DNA from: Ulva prolifera
Taxonomy: Eukaryota; Chlorophyta; Ulvophyceae; Ulvales; Ulvaceae
Length of the DNA: 64,000 nucleotides
Direction of reading: 5' to 3'
Assembly (NCBI GenBank): GCA_023078555.1
Contig: JALAAN010000010.1
Location: forward strand, 1,550,001-1,614,000
Part shown: piece by piece, positions 1-10,000 of the stretch
Layout: each line of letters opens with the position of its first letter
Numbering within the stretch: the first letter of the stretch is position 1
The notes under the pieces: generated by a model
What the model was told of the DNA's origin: nothing
What the model saw: only the letters and a program-made list of their open reading frames with translations
The model's database searches: none
Translations under genes and position numbers: made by a program

Positions 1-522
1 CAGCGATGATCAGCTGTGGGGGTTAAGCGGTGAGTGATGCCACAACGCTGGAGGTAGAGTTTCAAGGCCTCAACCATGAACTCTCACCCTTTGTCGGTGT
101 GTAGGATGCGCGCACCCGGTTCACCTGGCTTCACCACATTTACCCGAATGCGTTCAATAATATAAGAGATCATGGCCGCAGCCTCACTCTTTTTGCGCAG
201 ACCGACCACGAAAGTATAGGGGGTAAAGGCACACATCACGAACAAAGCATATTTCACACCTCCAATTCGTACTGGAGTGACAGGACCAGCTAAATCGGCG
301 TGCAGTCGCTCACCAGGCCACTTGGCCTGGCCCATGAGCTCACGATCATTGGCAGAGAAGTTACCCGCAGGCACTTTGCCAATTCTGCAGCCGTGACACC
401 GATTTCCCAAAGGCTCGGAATCGACACTCAAATTCAAATGACCATAAAAATCAGCGTTGGATTGCATGCACTTGAGAACCCAATATGACTGATGAAATGA
501 CAAATGCGCTATGAAAGCCTCG
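1..522 (-). mobile_element. Copia family D integrase fragment D1
   Basis: Reading the minus strand gives the start of a Copia integrase core: the motif HADLAGPV, then GGVKYALFVMCAF, a variable stretch, and ILHTDKG followed by a TGA where the family has Gly (DKGGEF), then EFMVEALKLYLQRCGI and HRLTPTAD. The fragment runs off the left edge and is cut at 522 by the 3' end of R1. It carries an in-frame stop and has no protease, RT or LTR here, so it is a dead relic. A near-identical fragment (D2) lies at 13203-13670 with an R element inserted at the same base. It differs clearly in sequence from the integrases of families A and B. Confidence 0.8.
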
Positions 523-1370
523 TATGTTACACATATCTGGCCATTGTATGGCAAAGCAAACAGACAACAGCAAGCCAACCCAGCGACCGGCCGCCACACC
601 AGCAACCACAAGAAAGCATCACAGCCAAAAACCCCAGACAACAACCAACCACAAATGCATCAAACGCCCCACGGCCAGAGCACTCAACCCACAAAGTCAT
701 CCACCGGCACATCAAAACCATGGGTGAAATGCTTGCCGCACGACCGGGCGACGGCCGTCAGTGTGCGCGCATACATTGTCGCATTGCCCTTCTGCAACAC
801 ACACGAAAGCAACCTGTACGCATTCATCACAAACACCGACTTGGAGACCCAACCTGATGCCGCAGCAATCTCACCCAACTCCCTGATGTACTCCTCAGCC
901 CGCGGCCCGAACTTCCCATAGGACTCAACGGCAAACGGAACAAACTCATACTGCGGCTTATCAGCAAACTTCTCCCAATCAGCCCGCTTGAGCTTCTCCG
1001 CGACCTTCGCCGCCGAGGCATCCTCCCGGTGCGACCCCCTACTCAAAGCTTTCTTCCCGAGCGGGTGCGTCACCGTCACGTCCACCATGACATGACGCCC
1101 CCCCGGCAAGATCGCGAGGATGTCCGCTCGGTGCTCCCCCACGGCCCCTGCTGCGTGCTCCCCATGCACGCCGGCATACGGCGGCTCCATGCTCGTGGTC
1201 ACCGAAGCACAAGAATGAAGATGGCGCATTGCAAGAGCAAAATCATCATGGCGCGACGAAATATCCTGTTGTTTCGGGTACACAGCATAGCATGGTCTCC
1301 GCGTCCGACGCTCTCGCCGGAGCAATCGCATGGCGGCATCTCCACGGGGCCGCTGACTCGCTCACCGAGG

Positions 1371-1527
1371 CCGTGGGGCGTTTGATGCATTTGTGGTTGG
1401 TTGTTGTCTGGGGTTTTTTTGCTGTGTTGCTTTCTTGTGATTACTGGTGTGGCAGCCGGTCGCTGGAATGGCTTGATGTTGTTTGTTTGCTTTGCCATAC
1501 AATGGCCAGATATGTGTAACTTATGAA
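1371..1527 (+). mobile_element. R3: 157-bp 5'-truncated R insertion nested in R1
   Basis: Contains only the last part of the R 3' region, beginning GTGGGGCGTTTGATGC and ending with the family 3' terminus. It is flanked by perfect 12-bp duplications CGCTCACCGAGG at 1359-1370 and 1528-1539. Intact R12 shows the uninterrupted site, so this is a clean insertion in opposite orientation to its host. Confidence 0.9.
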
Positions 1528-2188
1528 CGCTCACCGAGGCGGTGGCGAAGGATGGTGGTGAGGGAGTGATTACCGATGGTGGTGTACAGCCGCCGCCGGC
1601 CAGGGAGGGCGGACAAAAAGGCGCTGCCAGGGGCACCGCGGGCACTGCGCACTCGAGCAGCACCGAGCCTGCCTGCCTCTGTGCTCAAGTCCATGCCATC
1701 CAGGAACGCCTTGCCGGCCTTGTCACCCATGGACCTAGACACTGCATGCTGCAAAAAGGGGAGAACATGACGCACTCCTTTGCTGGAGAAGTCCGCCGGT
1801 GAGCCACCGTCGATCTTGTCGGAGACCTTCGTGACCCACTCCTCGACGTCGGGCAAGACGCCGCGGATGCAGTCCCAGTCGCGCTGCATCGCCGGCGCGG
1901 CAGGCCCGTCGAGCCCCTGGAACACGGCAGGGCCGTCAGCAACGACCCGTTGAGCCACCGCGACGCCAGTGAGCAACGCTGCTTTCGCCTCAACTGGGTG
2001 GGTCATACGCAGCCCAAGGCCGCCGTGGCGAATCGGCAACAACATCTGCTGCACTGCCGAGCTCATCTGAACGAGCACGCCAGACGGATCCTGCGTGACC
2101 GGCACCTGCGCAATGCTCGCCACCGCGGCGACGACAGCGCCTTCGAGGGCGCGTGTCGACTCGGCCAGGAGCTCCCACCTGGTCGTGC

Positions 2189-3008
2189 CGCCATGCGATT
2201 GCTCTGGCGAGAGCGTCGGCCGCGGAGACCGTGCTATGCTGTGTACCCGAAACAACAAGGATATTTCGTCGCGCCATGATGATTTTGCTCTTGCAATGCG
2301 CCATCTTCATTCTTGTGCTTCGGTGACCACGAGCATAGAGCCGCCGTATGCCGGCGTGCATGGGGAGCACGGCGCAGGGGCCGTGGGGGAGCACCGAGCG
2401 GACATCCTCGCGATCTTGCCGGGGGGGCGTCATGTCATGGTGGACGTGACGGTGACGCACCCGCTCGGGAAGAAAGCTTTGAGTATGGGGTCGCACCGGG
2501 AGGATGCCTCAGCGGCGAAGGTCGCGGAGCAGCTCAAGCGGAATGGTTGGGAGAAGTTTGCTGATAAGCCGCAGTATGAGTTTGTTCCGTTTGCCGTTGA
2601 GTCCTATGGGAAGTTTGGGCCGCGGGCTGAGGAATACATCGGGAAGTTGGGTGAGATTGCTGCGGCATCAGGCCGGGTCTCCACGTCGGTGTTTGTGATG
2701 AATGCGTACAGGTTGCTTTCGTGTGTGTTGCAGCAGGGCAATGCGACAATGTATGCGCGCACACTGACGGCCGTCGCCCGGTCGTGCGGCAAGCATTTCA
2801 CCCATGGCTTTGATGTGCCGGTGGATGACTTTGTGGGTTGAGTGCTGTGGCCGTGGGGCGTTTGATGCATTTGTGGTTGGTTGTTGTCTGGGGTTTTTTT
2901 TGCTGTGTTGCTTTCTTGTGATTGCTGGTGTGGCAGCCGGTCGCTGGGTTGGCTTGATGTTGTTTGTTTGCTTTGCCATACAATGGCCAGATATGTGTAA
3001 CTTATGAG
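2189..3008 (+). mobile_element. R2: 820-bp 5'-truncated R insertion nested in R1
   Basis: Plus-strand copy beginning in the endonuclease region (CDCSGESVGRGD) and reading open through to the normal stop VDDFVG at 2841, then the 3' UTR to 3008. Perfect 12-bp TSDs ACCTGGTCGTGC lie at 2177-2188 and 3009-3020. The interrupted host codons are HHQRTTR/WELL of R1. It splits R1 between RT and endonuclease. Its own C-terminal domain is undamaged to the stop, which suggests a fairly recent insertion. Confidence 0.9.
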
Positions 3009-5932
3009 ACCTGGTCGTGCGCTGGTGGTGCACCAAGCGGACAGCAAATGACTGCCGGAGCAGCAGCAGCTGCACCTGCTTGGTGACCGGCAATCGCATG
3101 AGCAGGTCGATCTCCCCGATTGTTTTCGCGGCAGCGGCTTTCAGCCGCTCGCGGACGAAGGCGCCGGTGCCGACGTGGGTGCCGACCACTGTGATGCCGT
3201 CCTCTCTGTGGGGCACGCCGGTGGACTGCTGGATGGCACGACACTCTTCGTGCGCCTCGGCACAGGGCGCAAACACGCCACTCTTACCCGGCACGATGGT
3301 GAGGCCGACCGAGCGCGCGCTGCCCGGACCAACCCCGCAGAGGCGGCCTAGGACCTTGCGCAACGCAGGCCCGCGGCCCACGGCAGAGAAGTCATCGAGG
3401 TACGACATGCTGGGCGCCTCCGGGACTGCTGCCGCTAGTGCCGTCAAGACTTCCTGGAAGCCCAATGCAAACAGCAGCGGCCCCAGCGGGTCGCCCTGCC
3501 GCACCCCACGCTGCGACTCAATCACAGTGCCGCTAGCGGCACCCACCACATGGAGTTGGGTGGCGGCACCGCACCCGAATTGGAAGAACGGGAGCAGCTC
3601 CGGCAGCGCTTTCAAAACCCCGCGCGCGACGGCGGTGCGGTGGATCTCGTTGAAAGCATTCCGCATGTCCACCGTCAGCGCGATGGCGTGGGGGTCCTTC
3701 TCCAGCGCCGCCGCGGCGCCGTGCGCCACCGCTTCCGTCCCGCCAGCCGTGCCGACGCCCACTTGCAGGGGCGCGAGGTCCCGCCCCGCGGCTTTGCCGA
3801 CAGCCTCGATCGCGCACATCGCTGCAAGGCGGTACCAGACCTCGCCGATGGCGATGGGCCGGACACCCCCTGCATCCTTCTGGAGAGCGAGGAGCTTCGA
3901 GTCGAGGAGGCCGCACTCGCGGGGCAGCATGCCGGACAGCATCAAGTTCACAAAATCGAGGGCCGCTTGGAACCCCCGGGCAGTACCCCCGGTGACCGCA
4001 AGGATCATCTCGAAGGTCCAACCCGAGGGTCCCCCGGCGCGGCCTTTTTTGTGGTTCTTGATGCGGTCAAGCACCCTGCGGAGCAGGATGCTGTCAATCT
4101 GAAGAGCAGGCACGTCGCACTCGAGAGGCGGCGGTGGTGCCGCCGCCGGGTGCAGCGCACGCAGCTTCTCCATGACGGCAGCGGACGTCGTATCGGCCGG
4201 CTTCTCATTCTTCAGATGGCGGGCGGCGATGTGGATGCTCCCGCCTTTCACTCCTGACTCCACGCGCTCTGCTAGACGCGCCTCCTCGGTCATCTCCTTT
4301 CGCCGATGGGTCACCGAAGGCACAAAGCCTCCCTCCTCGTCCTCTAGCTCCCCACGCCGGTACTTGGCCATAATGGCCAGCATGCGCTTGTCACGCTTGT
4401 CGGTGTCGCTGCCGCCACGTGGCTCAGCAAGGACAAGCGAAGGGAGACGGAGGAGTGCGGCGATTGGGGCGAGCACCTGGTTCAGCGCACTTCGGCCACC
4501 TGCCTCTGCCGCTGCCGACGAGATGGCCTCGAGGGCTTGGGCAGAGCAGAGGCTAAAGTCGCGGGTGAGCTGTTCTGACACTACCCGCCTGATGAACTTG
4601 CGGGTGGTGCCGCCGCCGTGTTGTTGGCCTGTGCGTGGACAGGCTTGGGCGGCGCGCAGCCCTTTGTGCTTCCTCGGCGCTTGCTTCCGGCCGCCTCCAC
4701 GCCCCTTTGCCGCTCTGCCGGCGCCACCGCGGCTCGTACCGGCGCCTGGGGCGGCGGCTGCGGGCCGGGCGGGCTGCTCGCGCGTGCCGGCACCCGCGCC
4801 AGGTGCTGACTGTTCAGCAGTGGCTGCAGGCGGGTCGGCAGGGGCGGGCTGGGCTGGCGGCGGGGGTGGCGGCGGGGGAAGGTCCGGCTGAGGCTGCTCC
4901 ACGGGGTGCGCGGCGCCTGCGCTGGCTGTGGCTCCACGGTCGGTGGGTTCATCATTGGTAGGAATCGTGCGGTCGGAGGATGGTCGATGCGCTGGTGGTG
5001 CGTCTGTAGGCGTCGCTGCTCTGGTGGCTGCTGCAGGGGTGGGCGCTGAGGCTGGCGTGGCTGATGTGCTTGACGGACCTTCAGCAGCTGGAGCAGCCTT
5101 GGCTGCTTCTTCAGTGCAGGGAGGTTCCTCAGAGCTGCTCCGGGAAGGCTGGCCTGAGGGTGGACCGGGATCCTCTCTCAGCTTCGCCCGCCGTGACCGC
5201 GGAGCGCTAGCTGGCACAGATTCAACTCACAACTTGGTTGCGAGCTGCTTCTGGAGCCGGCTAGCGGCTGCTGGCGGTTCATGTGGAGTCTCATCTGCTT
5301 TGCTGTCCTCAGCTTCGACCTCTACGGCGCTGCCTTGCAAGCAGCGCTCGCCATCAGATCTTGCAGCTGCTGCTTCATCTTTTGCTTCTGGATGTAGCAC
5401 AGCGCGCTGGAGCTTGATGGGCGAGCGTGCTGGAGCTGCGACGCCTTCAGGCGTCCCAGAACGCCTTCTCTTCGACGTCGAGGACATGCTCTAACCGAGC
5501 GTCGTCATAAAATGTAAACCTGGCACTTTGTTTTCTTTTTGTGCTTCGCGGGCGGGTTCTTTTAGCTCCGCTCCTAGTCGCTTCACAGACAGAGCCACCG
5601 GGACTGCAACTTACAGCCACGGCAACAAGGCACCGTCCGGAACGCGAGGACCTAACCTAAACGCAGCAGTCTATTTAACGAAATAGATAAAGCATATTGG
5701 CATTGAATTCACGAGAACTCTCGTGCTCCTAGGCGCTGGGCTGTACGACCGCTGTCGTTACAGCACTCGAAACTTCCACAGCGCAGCTCTAAACACAGAC
5801 AAATGGACCATAAAACAAATCTAAATAATCAGATGCCAATATCTACTGCGAATCGTGTTCGCAGGCCTGCGGCGCACAGGAGCAGAGCGCCACAGTAGCG
5901 TCACGAATACAATGGACGAAGAGTCAGGAGTG

Positions 5933-6008
5933 AAAAACATGGCACTATATCAGTCAATACCCGAGGGTCCCCCGGCGCGGCCTAACCCGAGGGTCCCCCG
6001 GCGCGGCC
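5933..6008. repeat. Junction filler with a 24-bp direct repeat
   Basis: Between the 5' end of R1 and R4 lie about 26 bp of unrecognised sequence and then two copies of a 24-bp motif (5959-5982 and 5985-6008, beginning ACCCGAGGGTCCCCC), separated by TA. The motif is internal R sequence (also at 4022-4045 in R1). It could be a short duplication made when R4 was joined here. Confidence 0.6.
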
Positions 6009-7249
6009 TTTTTTGTGGTTCTTGATGCGGTCAAGCACCCTGCGGAGCAGGATGCTGTCAATCTGAAGAGCAGGCACGTCGCACTCGAGAGGCGGCGGTG
6101 GTGCCGCCGCCGGGTGCAGCGCACGCAGCTTCTCCATGACGGCAGCGGACGTCGTATCGGCCGGCTTCTCATTCTTCAGACGGCGGGCGGCGATGTGGAT
6201 GCTCCCGCCTTTCACTCCTGACTCCACGCGCTCTGCTAGACGCGCCTCCTCGGTCATCTCCTTTCGCCGATGGGTCACCGAAGGCACAAAGCCTCCCTCC
6301 TCGTCCTCTAGCTCCCCACGCCGGTACTTGGCCATAATGGCCAGCATGCGCTTGTCACGCTTGTCGGTGTCGCTGCCGCCACGTGGCTCAGCAAGGACAA
6401 GCGAAGGGAGACAGAGGAGTGCGGCGATGGGGGCTAGCACCTGGTTCAGCGCACTTCGGCCACCTGCCTCTGCCGCTGCCGACGAGATGGCCTCGAGGGC
6501 TTGGGCAGAGCAGAGGCTAAAGTCGCGGGTGAGCTGTTGTGACACTGCCCGCCTGATGAACTTGCGGGTGGTGCCGCCGCCGTGTTGTTGGCCTGTGCGT
6601 GGACAGGCTTGGGCGGCGCGCAGCCCTTTGTGCTTCCTCGGCGCTTGCTTCCGGCCGCCTCCACGCCCCTTTGCCGCTCTGCCGGCGCCACCGCGGCTCG
6701 TACCGGCGCCTGGGGCGGCGGCTGCGGGCCGGGCGGGCTGCTCGCGCGTGCCGGCACCCGCGCCAGGTGCTGACTGTTCAGCAGTGGCTGCAGGCGGGTC
6801 GGCAGGGGCGGGCTGGGCAGGCGGCGGGGCTGGCGGCGGGGGAAGGTCCGGCTGAGGCTGCTCCACGGGGTGCGCGGCGCCTGCTCAGGCTGTGGCTCCA
6901 CGGTCGGTGGGTTCATCATTGGTGGGGATCAGGCGGTCGGAGGATGGTCGATGCGCTGGTGGTGCGTCGGTTGGCGTCGCTGCCCCGGTGGCTGCTGCAG
7001 GGGTGGGCGCTGGGGCTGGCGTGGCTGATGTGCTTGACGGACCTTCAGCAGCTGGAGCAGCCTTGGCTGCTTCTTCAGTGCAGGGAGGTTCCTCAGAGCT
7101 GCTCCGGGAAGGCTGGCCCGAGGGTGGACCGGGATCCTCTCTCAGCTTCGCCCGCCATGACCGCGGAGCGCTAGCTGGCACAGATTCAACTCGCAACTTG
7201 GTTGCGAGCTGCTTCTGGAGCCGGCTAGCGGCTGCTGGCGGTTCATGTG
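5985..7249 (-). mobile_element. R4: internal N-terminal part of an R element
   Basis: Minus-strand copy of the N-terminal third of the R ORF (the Pro/Ala-rich region through MEKLRALHPAAAPPPPLE and GRAGGPSG). It lacks the 5' UTR and first codons on the right, where it is cut by the Copia A1 LTR at 7249, and lacks the RT on the left. Loss of the 3' end is unusual for a non-LTR insertion, so this piece is more likely a product of rearrangement or of A1 entering and later recombining. The reading frame carries frame breaks near 6895. Confidence 0.8.
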
Positions 7250-7497
7250 TGTCGAGAGAAATAGGTTTAGTCTAGGCCAGTGTGAACATGCATGTAGTTG
7301 ACGCACTTGTGTGATCATGAGGGTCGTGACAGAAGGGCGTACTCTGCATATATATAGTCTAGATGTGGGCAGTGAGCTCTATCGAGTCTCACTGACCTTC
7401 CCTCTGTCACGACAGGTATGTCCATGTCTCTGCATCGTTCATGTCATGCTCCTGTCTCTGTAAGTCGAGTCTCACTGACCTTCCCTCTGTCACGACA
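7250..7497 (+). repeat. 5' LTR of Copia A1
   Basis: Starts TGTCGAGAGAAATAGG and ends CTGTCACGACA. A TATATATAG tract at about 7347-7357 could be the core promoter. The string GAGTCTCACTGACCTTCC occurs twice in the 3' half (about 7383 and 7468), each time followed by CTCTGTCACGACAGG, so the U5 end is internally duplicated. Confidence 0.9.
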
Positions 7498-7508
7498 GGT
7501 TATGGGCC
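7498..7508 (+). other. Primer-binding site of Copia A1 (half-tRNA type)
   Basis: GGTTATGGGCC directly follows the LTR end. It is not the usual TGG complement of a tRNA 3' end. It is complementary to GGCCCATAACC, the anticodon arm of eukaryotic initiator tRNA-Met (anticodon CAT). Drosophila copia is known to prime from a 5'-half initiator tRNA cut in this arm, so the same mode is inferred here. Confidence 0.75.
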
Positions 7509-7597
7509 TTTTTACGGATCCACTGCGATGAATCTCAAAGATGTGAAGTTAGGCTTAGTGTCTAACTCCCACCAACGCAGTCCAATGGTTCCATCGT

Positions 7598-9997
7598 ATG
7601 GAGCTATTGCTGCGCAGCGTCAGTTGCTGGAAGGTGGTCACAGAGGACGAAGGCACAGAGTCGATCAAAAATGCTGCCCGGCTTGCAATCTCATGCAACG
7701 TCGGAGACGACCTGATACATATTGTCAGCACGTCAGCTACTCCCAAAGAGATATGGGATGCCCTGAAGAAGCAGTTCTCAGGCGTGAGCGCAGCACGGAA
7801 GATGGCTTTATCTCGCAGCCAAGCTTGCTTCCGAAAGTCTGCAGATGAGTCACTCGATCAGTTCATAACGAGAGCAGAGCAGCTCCGAGCTGAACTAGCA
7901 TCAGCACAGATGTTGAAAGAAGAAGAATTTGTTCTAGTCTTCCTTGCAGCTTTAGATGAATCCTCATATACGTCATGGGCGCAAGCAATTGCAGCACAAG
8001 CAGAGCTTCCCACATTCGCGGATGTGACAGAGAATCTTCGTGGTACGTTTTACCAGAAGTTGCACACCACCGGTAGCACCTCGCAATCCGAGGCTTACCA
8101 GACAGGTAGTACCCACTCTCAGCAAGAGTGTGACTACTGCCACCACAAGGGTCACCATATCCTTCAATGTTTCAAATTGAAAAATGATCAGCAAGCAGCA
8201 CAGAGTGATCCCGGGTACAAGCAAGGCAGAGGCCGTGGTAGAGGCCGTGGCCGAGGCAGAGGCCGAGGCAGAGGTCGTGGCCGTGGCTCCTATGCCAACC
8301 ACACCAGTGCATTTGTCTGCATCGCTGCAAACAAGGTTGCAACTGACAGGTCCAAGTGGTTATTCGACTCAGCTTCGACTGACCACATGGTGAATGACCC
8401 CACCGTTCTCCATGATGCCAAGCCCTTCAGCTCCAAGTGCACAGTTGCCAACAAACAGACAGCCGAAGTCACCGCAGTTGGCACTGTGCAGCTCACCAAC
8501 CATCATGGTAACCAGGTCACTCTCAAAAGCGTCTTGCTCGTCCCCACTCTACAGCACAACCTCATCTCTCTCAGCCGTGCAGACGAAGCAGGTTTGTCCT
8601 ACTCTGGCCAAAACAACAAAATCATCCTCAGGGATCAGCGTACAGAGCTGCTGGTAGGGCCTTTGACAAATGGTCTCTACGAGGTGCGATGCAAGCCCGT
8701 GCTCTCGGGCTCCGCGCCTGACATACAGGCTGCCAACGTGTCCCACTCAGACAATGCCATCCTATGGCATCGCAGACTTGGCCATGCTGGCCACAGCACC
8801 CTTGCAAAGATGTCAAGAGGTGAAACAGTGCGCGGATTGCCGCCACCACAAGCATTTGAACAGCAGCTCCAATCAGTAGCCGTATGCACACCATGTGCTG
8901 AAGGCAAGATGAAACGCAAACCATTTCCAGCCTCACACCAACGTGCAACCAAGAAGCTAGAGAAGCTTCATGTGGACATTGCTGGTCCTTTTGTGACGAC
9001 ACCGGGCAAGGCTAATTACAATCTCATGATTGTTGATGACTTCAGCAACTACAAGCTCGTAACTCCAATTGCTCGCAAGTCAGATGCTGCAAACTGCCTC
9101 ATGGACATCATCCCGAGGCTTGAAAACAAGTACGATTCAAAAGTCCAGTACATGCGGTTTGATCGAGATGCAGTGTTCCTCTCAAACCGCATGAAAGCAT
9201 GGTTCAAAAGCATTCACATTGAGCCACAGCCTACATCTGGCTACAGCCCGCCGGAGAACGGGCATGCTGAGCGCGGCATCGGCAGCACCTCGGACATTCG
9301 TGATGCCCTATTGTCGGATTCCGGTTTAAAGAATATATATTGGGCAGAGGCAGTGGTGCATGCTGCATACCTCTCCAATATCATGAGCAGCAATGGCGGC
9401 CCGTCCGCATGGGAGCTGCTCAAAGGCAGCAAGCCAGACATCAGTGACTTGCATGTGTGGGGCTGCACATGCCACTACAAGATTCCAGCGCAGAAGCGCA
9501 AAAAGGGTGAGCTTCCGCCCAAATCTTCAGTGGGCAAGTTCCTTGGGTTTGCCCAGCCAAACTTCCAAGCATACAGAGTTTTGTTGCCCAGTGGTTCAGT
9601 CATCATCTCAAGGGATGTCAAGTTTGATGAATCAGCAGCACCTGCCAGCGATGCCCGGATTGACAACGACTGCTCCAATCTGATGGAGACAGCAATGCCG
9701 CATCCGCAGGTCAACCAGCAACCAGAGCAGCCACCGCAACAGCCGCAGCTGCCACCGCAACAGCCACAGCCTGCCGTACAACCACAGCAGCATCAGCCTG
9801 CCGTGCAACCGGATCTTGTGCATCTCATGGCAGTCAATCCTTTTTTTGATGCAGCACAAGGCGATAATGCAGCGCCAAACTCCCAGCCGAACACACCAAG
9901 GCGCAATCCACCTCGCACTAAACAGCCTCCTCAGGATCCATATCAGAAATATCTCCATGGCTTGCCGCAAAGTTCTGACGTAAATTTTCACCGGTAG
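7598..9997 (+). CDS. Copia A1 ORF1: Gag, protease and integrase
   Basis: Polyprotein part 1, open to a TAG at 9995. Gag (UBN2-like) region comes first, with a CCHC knuckle CDYCHHKGHHILQC and a Gly/Arg tract at about 8220-8290. Protease has the active site WLFDSASTDHMVND. Integrase has a zinc-binding HRRLGH...CTPC and DDE residues in DIAGPF, MRFDRDAVF and ENGHAERG. Then follows a Gln/Pro-rich linker. The family ATG (MNLKDVKLG) is at 7528 in another frame, so a one-base change near 7550 has separated the first about 23 codons; the first ATG in the main frame is 7598 (MELLLRS). The product would form the particle and integrate cDNA. Confidence 0.85.
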   Translation: MELLLRSVSCWKVVTEDEGTESIKNAARLAISCNVGDDLIHIVSTSATPKEIWDALKKQFSGVSAARKMALSRSQACFRKSADESLDQFITRAEQLRAELASAQMLKEEEFVLVFLAALDESSYTSWAQAIAAQAELPTFADVTENLRGTFYQKLHTTGSTSQSEAYQTGSTHSQQECDYCHHKGHHILQCFKLKNDQQAAQSDPGYKQGRGRGRGRGRGRGRGRGRGRGSYANHTSAFVCIAANKVATDRSKWLFDSASTDHMVNDPTVLHDAKPFSSKCTVANKQTAEVTAVGTVQLTNHHGNQVTLKSVLLVPTLQHNLISLSRADEAGLSYSGQNNKIILRDQRTELLVGPLTNGLYEVRCKPVLSGSAPDIQAANVSHSDNAILWHRRLGHAGHSTLAKMSRGETVRGLPPPQAFEQQLQSVAVCTPCAEGKMKRKPFPASHQRATKKLEKLHVDIAGPFVTTPGKANYNLMIVDDFSNYKLVTPIARKSDAANCLMDIIPRLENKYDSKVQYMRFDRDAVFLSNRMKAWFKSIHIEPQPTSGYSPPENGHAERGIGSTSDIRDALLSDSGLKNIYWAEAVVHAAYLSNIMSSNGGPSAWELLKGSKPDISDLHVWGCTCHYKIPAQKRKKGELPPKSSVGKFLGFAQPNFQAYRVLLPSGSVIISRDVKFDESAAPASDARIDNDCSNLMETAMPHPQVNQQPEQPPQQPQLPPQQPQPAVQPQQHQPAVQPDLVHLMAVNPFFDAAQGDNAAPNSQPNTPRRNPPRTKQPPQDPYQKYLHGLPQSSDVNFHR

Positions 9998-10000
9998 GGC
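9976..10000 (+). promoter_or_regulatory. Putative -1 ribosomal frameshift site, Copia A1
   Basis: The ORF1 codons GTA AAT TTT CAC CGG TAG (9980-9997) contain A AAT TTT at 9982-9988 in the correct phase for a canonical X XXY YYZ slip. The -1 frame is open from 9979 (after a TGA at 9976) straight into the RT ORF. ORF2 has no ATG before 10054. A C/G-rich stretch (CTCCCCCCGGAGCCC, 10001-10015) just after could form a small stem. The frame arrangement is seen directly; frameshifting itself is inferred. Confidence 0.6.

Larger units (their letters stand above)
684..5487 (-). pseudogene. R1 ORF: reverse transcriptase with C-terminal restriction-like endonuclease (broken)
   Basis: The ORF starts MSSTSKRRRSG at 5487, followed by a long Pro/Ala/Ser-rich basic N-terminus. 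The RT domain (about 4100-3050) has GVRPIAIGEVWYRL, DMRNAFNE, GVRQGDPLGPLLFA and the catalytic motif SYLDDFSAVG. The C-terminal part (about 1370-690) has a CxC...HxxxC knuckle, an RHDD motif and RADIL...VMVDVTVTHP. This is the arrangement of R2/NeSL-type restriction-like endonucleases that nick DNA for target-primed reverse transcription. Breaks: CGA to TGA about 5224 (KL-stop-VES), insertion of R2 between HHQRTTR and WELLAEST, insertion of R3 near GERVSG, and a one-base loss near 1270. An intact version would be about 1265 aa. Assignment to a named clade would need a tree. Confidence 0.8.
523..5932 (-). mobile_element. Full-length RLE-type non-LTR retrotransposon R1
   Basis: Minus-strand element. 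The 3' end is at 523 (family terminus reads GGCCAGATATGTGTAACTT) and the 5' end at 5932, fixed because R13 stops matching at the equivalent base (37622). After removal of two nested plus-strand insertions (1371-1527 and 2189-3008, each with one TSD copy) the element is about 4.4 kb: a 5' UTR of about 445 bp (5488-5932), one long ORF (5487 to about 687) and a short 3' UTR. No poly(A) or long simple tail is seen. The 3' end lies inside Copia fragment D1. Mutations in the ORF show this copy is inactive. The family call rests on the RT plus C-terminal endonuclease described in the ORF entry. Confidence 0.85.

Noticed and set aside
8220..8290. Ala/Glu/Val-repeat proteins from the GGCCGTGG tract
   Set aside because: Frame shadows of the Gly/Arg tail of Copia Gag; the true frame has the zinc knuckle just before it.
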